Origin: Ulva prolifera | Taxonomy: Eukaryota > Chlorophyta > Ulvophyceae > Ulvales > Ulvaceae | Reading direction: 5' to 3' | Length of the DNA stretch: 64,000 bases | Assembly: GCA_023078555.1 (NCBI GenBank) | Contig: CM041198.1 | Location: 12,243,374-12,307,373, forward strand | In this document: piece after piece, positions 36,042 to 47,800 of the stretch | Layout of the letters: each line of letters begins with the position of its first letter | Numbering within the stretch: position 1 is the stretch's first letter | Made by a program: the position numbers and the translations under genes | Notes under the pieces: model-generated | Databases searched by the model: none | The model's input: only the letters and a program-made list of their open reading frames with translations | Told to the model about the DNA's origin: nothing

Positions 36042-36873
36042 CTTATGAGCTCAGAGACTGAGCAACACAGTGCAGAGACAAGCATGCATTGGAGCTGGTG
36101 GCACGACCAAGTACACAGCATCGCATGCATGCATGTGCAGGCATATGCACGCAGCGCGAGTGCATTTGCGCATTGCTGCATGGGCTGGAGCAGACTATAG
36201 CAATGAGCCTGGCTCAGTGACATAGTTAGGCCAAGACAATAACCCACAATATACACTCCCTATTTGTGTAAGACTCAGACATGAAGTTCGGGCAACACCA
36301 TGCACCACAATACGTCTGGTCGCAGCTCGAATACTGCACCATGCTCGAAGCATGCAGTGCAACATTGAACGCTGCGAGTTGAACAGCCACGCGCTTGACG
36401 CGTCTACAGCCAGCTCAGCGGCGCACATCACGTCCAGCAACACAGTAATCACAGACGATGACACCTATCGGTCCTCCTACCGAGATGCTGCCCAACAAGC
36501 ACTCGCACCGAGCCATAAGCGGCCCACGCGCCTGCAGCCATGCCACGCCACAGCGGGCTTAGGGTGCATCCTACATTGGCGCATGCATACACCGCTGCGC
36601 ACAGATCCCGGGCGGGCACTCCGTAATATCAACGCAGTGCCGGCTCTGATGAACATCAACCACAATATAAAAATCTCCCTCGCATAATCGGGATCTCTGC
36701 TGGGTGCTCGTGATTGTGCGGCATCTCAGCGAGGCCAGCCAAGCAGGGGGTCACCAGTGCTGATGCCCTTGTTATGCAGGTCAGACGCGCAGTCTATGTT
36801 CAGGCCAAGTCACGTAGCCAGTATTCCATACCTGCTACGCACAGAGGTAGAACCGAGGAATACTAGGAGGAGA
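36042..36873. other. Intergenic region, nothing recognised
   Basis: About 830 bases between the hAT-like element and the first copia LTR. Open frames on both strands are short and have no recognisable motif. It is probably repeat-island filler. Confidence 0.3.
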
Positions 36874-37321
36874 TGCTAATACCGTGAAACAGTAAGGATA
36901 ATGGTTATAGATCAAAGTGTGCACATCCATATATGCACACAGACAGGTCAAGATTACGGCGGAAGATCCACGCAGGATCTCCCTCACTACTTCGGGACAA
37001 TCCCGCTAGCGGCTTACCCTGCACACGATCCGCTGACCGATCCGTGCATGGGTGCACCTGTCACCACATTGCTGCCTGCAGGCTCATGCATTGTGACAGC
37101 TAGTACCTTGAAACCGTAGAAACAATGGTTACAGATCATAGTGTGGGCATCAATATATGCACACTGACGGTCAAAATTACGGCGGGAGATCCCCGCAGGA
37201 TCTCCCTCGCTGCACCGGGGCAATCCCGCTGACAGCTAACCCCTGCACTCGATCCGCGGATCGATCGTGCATGGAAGCACATGTCACAACACTGCTGCCC
37301 GCAGGCTCATGCATTGTGACA
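36874..37321 (-). repeat. Two tandem copia LTRs
   Basis: Two copies of about 225 and 223 bases lie directly head to tail, at 36,874-37,098 and 37,099-37,321. Both start near GCTARTACC and end with CATTGTGACA on the plus strand; the element itself is on the minus strand. They share blocks such as ATTACGGCGG and GATCTCCCTC. The same LTR recurs in part at 44,822-44,992 and, with more drift, at 51,764-51,935, so one family is involved. The outer boundary could lie about 20 bases further left, because weaker similarity continues there. Confidence 0.75.
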
Positions 37322-39375
37322 CTCCCCCATAAACCCGGCTACGTCTCCACTAGCTGGTGTTTATTACGAACATCTTTCACAGCAGGTCCGGGCAGCACTT
37401 TGGTAAACACATCTGCTAGTTGGTCAACAATGCCAACTCATTCTACCTTCAGTTCATCCATCTGGACATATCCCCACACTCGCAAGTGCCACACACGAAT
37501 GTGCTGGGGGAGGCGGGGGCCTCCCCGGGCTGGGGGTTGTTGCGGTCTCGCTGTTTGTTTGCTGGGCGGCCTTGGCTGCTTGTGCTTCCGGGGCTCGTGC
37601 GCCTTGCTGTTGGGCGGGGTTCAGGTGGGGATGGGCGTGTGGGCATGGGCGTGTGTGTGGTTGTGTTGCCGTGTCGCTGTGTCCGGCGCGGGTGCTGCCG
37701 TTGCGTGGGTGTTTTGGTGTGCGCTTCGTGTGGCTTGCTGCGTGGTGTGCGTTTCCCCTGCTTCTTGCTTGCGGTGCTACCTGCCTCGCTTGCTTTGTCC
37801 TTGTAACACACACACGAATGTGCTTGGATCTGTCAGTGGACACAGCATTCACAACCAAACATTGGCACTCTTATTATCACCCTACAGAGTTGGCTTATAT
37901 GGAACCAGCTTCACATCTAGAAGCAACTACTTCATCCACATGAGCTCGTTGGTTGTAGCACTCATTGCAATGAGCTCAGCCTCTGTTGTATCCCCAGCCA
38001 CTACACTCTTCTTTGAGCGCCAGAACACGCAGTTCCCATACACTCGAACAATCATACCAGACACACTTTTCAGATCTGCGGAAGTCTGCATCTGAGAAAG
38101 CTTCTAGCAAACACCCGTGTCCTTCAGAGCCCGCAAATTTTATTCCTAAATTCTTTGTGGACTGCAGGTATCTCAGAACATGTTGCACCGCAGACAAATG
38201 TTCCTTCAGACTACTAGACATGTGCCGGGCCAGGGCATGTGCCACATGTGCTCAGGTTAGGTCGTGTCACTCCTGACATATACTGGATGCTTCCTACAGC
38301 ACTCATGCACCTGGAATGCTCAGCAGCACTGGATTTCTCCAGGTCAGGATGCTCTTTCACACTCCTTAGTTGTTGCCACGGCACGAAGGGAGTGGGAGAT
38401 TTGCGACACACATACTGTACTTGTCAAGCAGGGTCTGGATTTAATTCGCTGCGACATGATGATTATTTTGGCCTTGCGATCACGCATGATCTCTGTGCCA
38501 AGTGCCCATGCAAGTTCACCCAAGTCTCTACCTTCGAATTTCGTGAGAATGATATTGATCAAATCCTGCAGCCCCGCAGAGCTACTGAAAATGATCAAGT
38601 CATTTTCCACAGAAAGATAAAGCAGCGACCAGATGTTCTAACATACAGTCCAGGATCACTTTTTGCGCACACAAATCCCATCGCAACTACGACCTTTATC
38701 AAAGCTTTATGCCACTCGCGAGCAGTTTGCTTTAGGCCATACAAGGTTTTATGCAACCTCCATACATGTGCTGTCCCGTCTGTGAAGTACAGGGGCTGTT
38801 CAACGAACATTTCCTCCTCCAGCTCACCATTCAGAAAAGCACACTGGATGTATATGTGTCTAATCTCCAAATCCTCCTGAGCAGCAATGGACAGCAACAC
38901 ATGCAGTGTCGCATATCTACAGACAGGGGACCAAGTCTCAAAGAAATCTATCCCTTCTATCTGAGAAAAACCACGAGCTACATATCGTGCCTTGCAACGC
39001 TTAATCTCACCCGCAGGTCCGCGCTTAATCTTAAGCACCCATTCGCCCGAGATAGCCCGTTTGCCCGCAGGCAGATAGCACAACCCGAAGGTTCCGTGCT
39101 CACCCAGTGCATCTACCTCCTCCTGCATGGCACGGAGCCATGCATCCCTGTCTGCACTCGCGAGTGCTTCCTTCAAAGAAGGCATATCAGGGTCAGAGGG
39201 CTTCTGCTTCCTGGCGGCAGCTGCTCTGCGCGACCCTTAACGCTGAGCACTCTGCTGCTCGCCAGATTCCACATGCTGATGCTTCAGGTCTGCACAGGAC
39301 ACTCCACAGTCAGCCGCGGCTGATGTGTCCTGGTTGCAACCTGAAACCTCAATAGCAGCTACAACTCTTTCACAA
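37322..39375 (-). mobile_element. Ty1/copia fragment A (RNase H, RT, linker)
   Basis: Fossil in minus orientation next to the tandem LTRs. A purine-rich tract (plus-strand complement CTCCCCCAT at 37,322) abuts the LTR, as expected. Parts from left to right: RNase H end (37,330-38,090), reverse transcriptase (about 38,250-39,185) and linker (39,186-39,375). Integrase, protease and gag are missing, because the copy is cut off at 39,375 by unrelated sequence. It is closely similar to element C, interrupted by a 304 bp insertion, and broken in several further places. Moderate age is inferred from its divergence from C. Confidence 0.8.
37505..37808 (+). mobile_element. Short retroposed element (304 bp) inside copia fragment A
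   Basis: The empty site can be read from the related element C (near 45,160), which lacks it. A perfect 15 bp target duplication, CACACACGAATGTGC, flanks it at 37,490-37,504 and 37,809-37,823. It is GT-rich on the plus strand, ends CTTTGTCCTTGTAACA, has no coding capacity, and shares its 3' end with the 104 bp insertion at 13,022. It is younger than copia copy A. No poly-A tail and no clear Pol III boxes were seen, so it may be the 3' end of a LINE or a SINE using LINE machinery. Confidence 0.85.
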
Positions 39376-40870
39376 GACTCTTTCGGGAGGAATAGAATGC
39401 ACACGACACAGATAAGCAATGCGCAGCAAAATGTCTAGTGTCAAGACATCTGCATTGCTAGGTGTGCCTTGCGAGGCAGATGTTGCTGCTCGCCAGGTCC
39501 AGCGCAAGTACCGTCGCAAGAATGTGCGCAGCCACGTAGAGGATACGCAGAACTTCTTGCGGTCGACTTCACCAGCGTCATCTGTCAAGTGGGGGCTAAG
39601 CGTCTCTCTTTTGCCAGCCGCTTACAGTGCTGCTACAAGCAGGTATTTCATGTTGCATGAGTTGATGCTCACACCTGCAGCACGGAACTGCTGTAGCTCT
39701 GGTGCGAACCCCTCGAGTACAGCTTCGCAACCCGCGAGCATCTTTGGTCTGCCACCGCTATTGCACTTGTCTGCATTATAGCCTGCAGCGAGACCTCTTG
39801 TGAAGCAAGCCTTTGGCACCGGGTGCTTGGAAGCCGAGCTAGCGCCAGCATACACGAATCATCCTTTCAAAGCATTGACGGGTATCTCTGCACAAAGTGG
39901 CGCAAGCACTGGATGTGATGTGATCGTCTGCATGAACACCGCAGCTGTGCTCGCTGAGAACCGTGCTTCGCGCGTCTCGGGATCCACGCACAACCGGTTC
40001 AGAGCGCGAACGGCATCGCCGCGAAGCATGAAATGATCCTGCAAGCAAACCTTGTTCAGTGCACACATCTTTGGAATGCACGCGATCTAGTGGACCTGTG
40101 ACTGGAAGTCGCACGTGGTAGGCTGCATTACGCTTTGGCACTGCTTACTTTTCCTTGCCATCCAGTTTGGACGAGTTCTTTGACCCGACAGGGCGGCCCA
40201 GCTTCTTTTGGGCTGCCACTATCAACGTCAGTGTCAAGGCGACTACATCATCTGCATTGACTAGCACTTTCGCTTTGACTGCGCACGCAACTGCGCAGGC
40301 CTGCTCCTTGGGTGTTCCGGCGGGCTGCACGGGTGCCTGCCAGTCGGCAGGATCTTCTGCGAACTGCTTTGCGGCGTCACTTGTAGCCTTCTTCGATGCA
40401 CGCTGCTTTCTCTTCTTTTCAGCTTCTTTTATTCGATTTTACCTAGTCTTGCTTCAATGTCTTCTCTGCCTGCGAGACTGCCGACTGCGCGCGTCGCAAT
40501 CTGCTCCGTCTCTTTGAGCTCTCGGGCTGCCTTTGCTGCGACTTGCACGGGATCATTCGGATTGTAGGTCGGGAAAAGGTCAGTCAAAACACATTTCTGC
40601 ACGTTCCTAGCTGGTTCGTCGTCTGCCGTCACGTGAATGCAATCAGATGACTAGCTCATAATGATTACGCTAACACCCGTTGCTCAACTCCAAGTTCGCA
40701 CGCACTCTCATTTCGGCGTGACGAGAGCCTCAACAAAGGAACACACGTGTCCTGTGCCCCCCGGCACGCTGCTGGCGAACCGCTGAACAATAAATCACGT
40801 GTCTGTCCCTGTCGCCACCTACACGGCGACCTCCAAAATGAATAACAAAGATTTTCGCGTCCCATCCCCG
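39376..40870 (-). mobile_element. Front part of a DNA transposase gene (pogo/CENP-B-like), truncated
   Basis: Minus-strand protein-like frames from 40,632 down to 39,376. The N-terminal part has LFPTYNPNDPVQVAAKAARE (40,560), a Lys-rich stretch, and an AT-hook-like GRPVGSKNSSK (40,190). Further on, MLRGDAVRALNRLCVDPETR (about 40,010) and a block with the CENP-B/Tc5 helix-turn-helix look, TWLRTFLRRYLRW (39,510), end in IPPERV, which in pogo-like transposases precedes the DDE catalytic domain. That domain would lie beyond 39,376, where copia sequence begins, so the element is truncated. It is in more than one frame (small introns or decay). No terminal repeats were found. The family call is tentative. 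Confidence 0.4.
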
Positions 40871-43800
40871 CGGGGCTGACAATGGTTCTTTACATTTACT
40901 ACGGTATACCTGGAGAGCCGCCAGGTCGTACGAAAGGACACTACACAGATCAGAGAGTATACTGCACTGGATGCAAGACAGTGCAGGAACCTATGGAAGA
41001 TGTAAGAGAAAGGTTACTTCAGACTTGGACGCATACGACTATATGCGACCATTCGTGCATGTCTACCGTGCCCCAATGACAATGGCCCGGGGCGTGCCGC
41101 TCACGGAGCGCCCCAAGTATGCTCATGCATACTATCCTAACATAACATGGACTGGGCCCTTGGCCACCACCATACCCATGCGCGGACTTGCGCGTCATGC
41201 ATTTCAGGTGTACCTAGACACTGATTTATGACACTCCCCTAGAAGGTCTTCTGGCCTTGAATTAGATGCAGCTTCTCTCGAACGTCCTTCAATGCAGGTC
41301 TAGGCAAAACCTTAGTGAAGACATCAGCTAACTGGTCTTTGGTCCCTACCCACTGCACTTGGATCTCATCCGCCTCAACAAATTCTTGGACCCGTAGGTG
41401 CCGCACTCGAATATGTTCGGACCTATCACTAGAAATCGGATTGTTTGCAAGGATATTCGCACTTTTATTATCTCCCCAAAGCACCGGTGTTTCTGGACGA
41501 AGATGCAAGTCTAGCAACAATTGCTTGGCCCACATCAACTCGTTTGCTGCACTACTCATTGCTATCAATTCTGCCTCGGTTGTATCACCAGCTGTGATCG
41601 CCTGTCTCTTTGACCTCCAGAACATAGTATTGCCATACACCCGTAGGAGTAGGCCACTTGTAACAAACTAGGTGTTTGTTAGAGGTGCGAGTAGCTCTCG
41701 CTGCACAGTTGAGTGCTTTGACTAGCTTTGACCTAGTTTCGACGGAATTCATGACACCACTTATGCTCTTCAAACTCTTGTCATTTGCAAAATCAGCATC
41801 AGTGTATCCCTCAAGCAAACAGCTCTTCTCAGACGAGCCCTTAAACACCATACAACAAAGTCCCTTCTTGGACTGCAGGCATCTCATCACATGCTGCACC
41901 GCTGACCAATGCTCCTTTAAGCTACACCCCATATGCTTGGCCAAAGCATTACAGGCATAAGAAATATCAGGTCGCGTAACTACAGCCAGGTACTGGATTT
42001 CCCCTACAACACGCATGAAGTGAGCGTGCTCTGCCTGAGTGGCAACCTCATGGTCAAGGTAGTCCTTCGAACTCCTCATCTGTTGCCGTGGCACCAGTGG
42101 AGTCAGACTGGGTCTGCCATGCTAGACTTTTCTAGCAGGTTCACAATCTTCTGCTCCTGGGACAATGTGATTGTTCTCTTTTTCCTGTCACGCTTGATAG
42201 AGGCGCCTAGTGCCCAAGACAAATCGCCAAATCGCCGAGTCCCTTCCGGTGAACACTTTGAGAATTCGGTCTATCAACTCCTTCAGGGCCGTGGACCGTT
42301 CGAAGATAAACAAATAATCAACCCATAGGAAGATGAAACGTCAACCAGTTTTCCTCACATACAGTGCAGGGTCTGAGTGTGAGCAAACAAAGCCCATCTC
42401 ACCCAGTAGACGTGCAAGCGCCTTGTGCCATTCACGCGCTGCTTGCTTCAAGCCATACAGGGTCTTGAGCAGTTTCCACACTTGACTTGTGCCATCGTTC
42501 ATAACCTGGGGTTGTTCTACATAAACGGTCTCATTCATGACCCCATTGAGAAAGGCACACTGGATGTCCATGTGTTCCATCTCTAAATCCTCCACTGCAG
42601 CTATTGACAGAATAACACGAAGAGTGGCATAGCTCCCTATTGCAGCCCACGTCTCAAAGAAATCTACACCCTCCTCCTGGGTAAACCCTCTAGCAACATA
42701 CCGCGCCTTGTAACGCTGGATCTCTCCCGTAGGTCCCCTCTCAATCTTCATGACCCACTTACCAGAGATGGTCTTAGGCCCTACTGGCAAATCTACCAAT
42801 TCATAGGTGCCATGCTCACTCAAAGAGTTCACCTCTTCCTCCAGAGCTACCATCCACTTCTCCCTATCAGGCCCAGCCAACGCTGCCGTCCAGGGTGGAT
42901 TGTATGGATCAGCAGATTTCTTCTTCATGACGGCAGCAACCCGGCGGGATGGACGTCGCCGGCCTGACTGACCACCGCCATGTTCCACATGCTGAGCTAC
43001 CTCTGCATCAAGCAACGCACTGTCAGCCGTAGCCGCCATGCTTGAACTGCCCGCAAGCTTTGGTGCTATCGTCTGCTCACTCACATCATTGTGCTCATCA
43101 TCACAAGCTACAGCATCTATCGCAGCAACATCTGCATGTGGAATCAAGCGCCTGCGTACAAGCGGGTTCCATTTTTGTCTATTTCGACCAGACTGCGCTT
43201 CCTGCCCATGGGCATCAGCAGCAGCGTCATCATGCAAACTAATCTAATTAGCAGGATGCATGGACTCTCCAGCGACAGGTGAGCTGGTCGGACTTACCTC
43301 TCCCCTAGGGACAAATGCGCCTCCTGAGCTGAACAGGAGCTCCTCCCCTGGACCCAAGCGGCTAGCCATAGCCTGGCCAAACCCGGGCATGTCAAGGGAG
43401 GGTCCCCCAACTGTCATCAATGAGGTCCATCCTGGGACACAATGCATGACGTGCAAGTACGCACATGAGTGCGGTGGCCACGGGCCCAACTCCTGTTATG
43501 TTAGGACATATACATGATCATATGCATGAGCATAATCCAGCACCATCCATGTGAAGCTTGTGTGCGGTCACTGTGATTATGACCGCCGTAGACTTGACTG
43601 ATCGGTGGCATATAGTCATGTGCCTCCAAGTCTACTGTAAGGCGCTCAAGCTTGTCCGCAAGATGTTCCTTCTTCTGGCGTTTCATGATAGCGGAACTAG
43701 GATCTAGATTCGCTGCAGCGGTCCCACACAACATCCCCTCAGGCCATGCACGGCGTGTTATGTTGGTTGGACACATGAGCGCTCCAAGTCTATCAGAAGT

Positions 43801-44821
43801 GGCACCACATTCACGCTCAGCTATGCAATTGCCCTGATGATTGCCTGGAGCACAGTCTTCCCAAACGATGTGCTTGTCACGAAGATAGGCCTGGAAGACA
43901 TGGCCTAGAAATTCTCCGACCCTGTCACCACGTAGGAATCTAACACGTCCTAGAACGGGTGGCTGGCCTTTCTTGATGAACAACTGCAGAATTGCAGTGT
44001 TCTATGATCTCTACAAGCAATTCAGGGACTCTGGATTTTGCATCCATAGGGATAGTGAATCGAAAACGGGAAAATTCATCAACTACAATTAGGGCATACT
44101 TTGCTTTCCCAACTCCCGTAGGAGTAATGGGAACTAGAACATCTGCATGCAAGCACGCCCTCGGATACGTCGCACATGAGTGCGTGACTGTCTCGCCGTG
44201 TTGGCTACTAGACCCGGTACTATTTCTAGCAATCATACAACCGTGGCATTTGTCTATCTCATCGCTCACCTTTGCTGGATCAATACGCAAGCCCTGGTAC
44301 ATCTTGGCCTTAGCCATCAGACGCAGGTTTGTAGCTTCTGTGATCAAAACTGACATGAGATAAGAATTTAGTATTCACTTTTGCTTGTCCAGGCACATTA
44401 GGAGACCCAACTAAAGCAGCTACACGATTGTACAAGACCTCGTCATCCTCTAGCTTCGCAACCGAATTGGCAGCAGACCAAACATCGGGATTACTGACTC
44501 GTGAGCCCCATAGGACTGGCTTGCCCACATCCGTAGTCACAACAAACAGTGGCCGATTCTGGTGGTCATGCGATTGAGTAATCCGACCCTCCTTGTGGCC
44601 CATGGCCTGGTCAGAAAACCTAGGTACGAAAACAAGATCACCTCCTTCCGTCGCCACACGCGTTTGCAAGGTGATGCCGACATTCTTCAACAAATGTGTA
44701 GATAAGATGTTGAAAGGACAGTGCGGCACATACAAGCAATTCCGGATCTCAATGGTCAGATCTTTGATCTCCCCATCCATTGTGACATAGGCGCATCCTA
44801 GCTCTCTATGCTCTCTTTCCT
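40871..44821 (-). mobile_element. Ty1/copia element B
   Basis: Fossil in minus orientation, a different family from A and C. Its LTR probably occupies some 350 bases ending at 41,233 (TTATGACA), next to the purine tract complement CTCCCCTA at 41,234. Parts from left to right: RNase H (41,239-41,640), end of RT (41,760-42,330), RT (42,341-42,880), linker (42,880-43,490), integrase (43,501-43,990), pre-integrase/gag-pre zinc region (43,990-44,360) and protease-side sequence (44,310-44,821). Gag and the second LTR are missing: element C begins at 44,822. A 98 bp LTR-like element sits in its RNase H region. It has several breaks and does not look whole. Confidence 0.8.
41659..41756 (-). mobile_element. 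98 bp LTR-like mini-element with 5 bp target duplication
   Basis: It starts TGTAACAAAC and ends TTCATGACA on the plus strand, so it has the TG..CA ends of an LTR (TGT..ACA). It is flanked by a perfect 5 bp duplication, CCACT, at 41,654-41,658 and 41,757-41,761, the size copia-type integrases make. It interrupts element B's RNase H region. A second copy in the opposite orientation is at 49,961-50,059. It may be a solo LTR of a very small (TRIM/SMART-like) LTR element. It is younger than element B. Confidence 0.75.
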
Positions 44822-47800
44822 TATATGCACACTGAACACTCAAGGTTACGGTGGGAGGTCCTCGCGGGACCTCTCCCTCATTACATCAGGGCAATCCCGC
44901 TTACGGCTTACCCTGCACTGCGATCTTCAGATCGATCTTGCATGGGTGCACCTATCACCACGCTGCTGCCCGCAGGCGCATGCATTGTGACACTCCCCCA
45001 TAAGCCCTGCTACGTTTCCACTAGCTGGAGTTTATTACGAACTTCTTGTAAAGCAGGACCGGGGAGCACCTTAGTAAACACATCGGCTAACTGATCAGCG
45101 GTGCCGACCCATTCTACCTTAAGTTCATCCATCTGGACATATTCCCGCACTCACAAGTGCCGCACACGAATGTGCTTGGATCTGTCAGTGGACACAGCAT
45201 TCACAGCCAAAATATTGGCACTCTTATTATCACCCCACAGAGTCGGCTTATGTGGGACAAGCTTCACATCAAGAAGCAACTGCTTCATCCACATGAGCTC
45301 GTTGGCTGTTGAACTCATCGCAATGAGCTCAGCCTCTGTTGTATCCCCAACCACTATACTCTGCTTCTTCGAACGCCAGAGAACACAGTTCCCATACACT
45401 CGAACAATCATACCAGACACGCTTTCCAGATCCGCAGAATTCGCAAAATGTGCATCTGAGAAAGCCTCTAGTAAACACGCATGTCCCTCAGAGCCTATAA
45501 ATTTTATTCCTAAATTCTTCGTGGACTGCAGGTATCTCAGAACATGTTGCACGGCAGACCAATGTTCCTTCATACTACTAGACATGTGCCGGGCCAGGGC
45601 ATGTGCCACATAGCTCAGGTCAGGGCGTGTCACTCCTGCAATATACTATATGCTCCCTACAGCACTCATGAACCTGGAATGCTCAGCAGCACTGGCTTTC
45701 TCCAGGTCAGGATGCTCTTTCGCACTCCTTAGCTGTTGCCGCGGCACTAAGGGAGTGGGAGATTTACGACAGTCAAACATCCTGTACTTGTCCAGCAGGT
45801 TCTGGATTTTGGTACGTTGTGTCATTGTGATTGTTTTGGCCTTTCGATCACGCTTGATCTCAGTGCCAAGTGCCCAAGACAGGTCACCTAGGTCTCTACC
45901 TTCAAATTTAGTGAGAATGACACTGATGATTTCCTGCAGCCCCGCGGAGCAACTGAAAAATTAAAATGTCATCTACCCACAGAAAAACAAAGCATCGACC
46001 GGCTTTTCTGACATACAGTCCAGGATCACTTTGTGCGCACACAAATCCCAGTTCAGCCAAGACCTTTACTAAAGCTTTATGCCACTCGCGAGCGGCTTGC
46101 TTCAGGCCATACAGAGTCTTATGCAATTTCCATACAAGTGCTGTCCCGTCTGTAAAGTACAGGGGCTGTTCAACGAAAACCTCTTCTTCCAGGTCACCGT
46201 TCAGAAAAGCACATTGTATATCTATATGCCTAATCTCCAGATCCTCCTGAGCAGCAATAGACAACAACACACGCAGTGTCGCATAACTACCGACAGGGGA
46301 CCAAGTCTCAAAGAAATCAACTCCTTCTACCTGAGAAAAACCACGAGCTACATATCGTGCCTTGTAACGCTGAATCTCACGAGCAGGTCCGCGCTTGATC
46401 TTGAACACCCACTTGCCCGAGATAGCTTTCTTACCCGCAAGCAGATAGCACAACACAAAAGTCCCATGCTCACCCAGTGCTTCCACCTCCTGCTGCATGG
46501 CACGCAGCCAAGCATCCCTATCTGACCCGCGAGTCCTTCCTTCATAGAAGGCAGATCAGGGTCGGAAGGCTTCTACTTCCTGGCGGCAGCTGCTCTGCGC
46601 GACCCACGACGCTGACCACTCTAATGCTCACAAGACTCCAAATGCTGATGCTTCAGGCCTGCACCGGACACTCCACAGTCAGCCGCGGCTGATGTGTCCT
46701 GATTGCAGCCTGGAGACTTAGTGTCAGCTACTACTGTTTCACTACTAACAAGATCGGAGCCCGCGGGCTCATGCACAGCAGCTACATCCACAGCCAAAGG
46801 AACAAGGCGTCTGCGTACAAGAGGATTGATTTTAATGCGGGGAAGAGCAGATGGAATGGCTCTTACCTCATCAGGCAAATCAACCCCAACAGCGGCAGAG
46901 GGGGCAGCCTGGATCTCTCTCCCTAATTCGGATCTGCACTCCATCTCAATTTCATCTGGCTCATCCTCCTAGGAAGGTCTCAGCCCCTCAGCCCCTCGCA
47001 GGGGCTTAGCTACTGCTCCCGCGCCAGATGCTGAGGCCGCAGCCGAATTACTCCCTGATCGGACCCGCTGAGTCTCGTGATTCTGATGAGCCGCAGCCCG
47101 TTCATCATCGCTGATGGTGTACTCCTCCATCTCATCTGCATCGTCCTCGTCATAGATGCCAGGGCTGTCGTCATCATCATCTTCGTCCATCGGATCATCA
47201 GACGACGGCGGAGGCATAGGCAGGACAAATGCAGCCTCGATGCCAGGGTCATGGAGCTGCGCATTACGAGTCACCACATACTCGACAGTGCGTGCTGGAG
47301 GGGCCCCAGATAGACGCGCCTGGCGTGGGACCCGAGGAGGAACGTCAAAGTCAGGGTGGGCAGCTGCACGAGCAATCGCATGCGTGCGATGCATGGTGTG
47401 CCTGGCCACCTCCGGTGTGTCCCGCGCAGGGTCACGCCGGAGCACCTCAGCAGAGGAGCCTGCGCCGAATCGCGGAGAGTACACTACCACATCAGGCAGT
47501 GAGTCCTGTCTGAACGTCATGTCCATGATAGGAACCCTAACATCACCTGGGGGGGGGGGGCGTGCGAGAATTCTCGCAGACGGCACAACACTCCCCCGTC
47601 ATGTGTGGAGTCAGCCAGAAATGAGGGGACATCACTGTCTGTCACGCGGACGCCCTCATCATCCTGCTCAAAGACAATCTGGAGGGAGTTCGCGAACTCC
47701 GCAGGCTCTCTCTTGTCCACAACAGCGGACGCATCGTACTTGCGTACGTGCCGGATCATCTCATCCGTGGTGCACATGATCTGTCGCACCACCACAACCC

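Noticed and set aside
37157-38095. 312-codon plus-strand frame with hydrophobic middle
   Set aside because: Runs through an LTR, a GT-rich retroposon and antisense RNase H sequence; open by composition, not a gene.
47156-47779. 207-codon plus-strand frame, Ser-rich
   Set aside because: Antisense shadow of the acidic linker and integrase region of copia element C.
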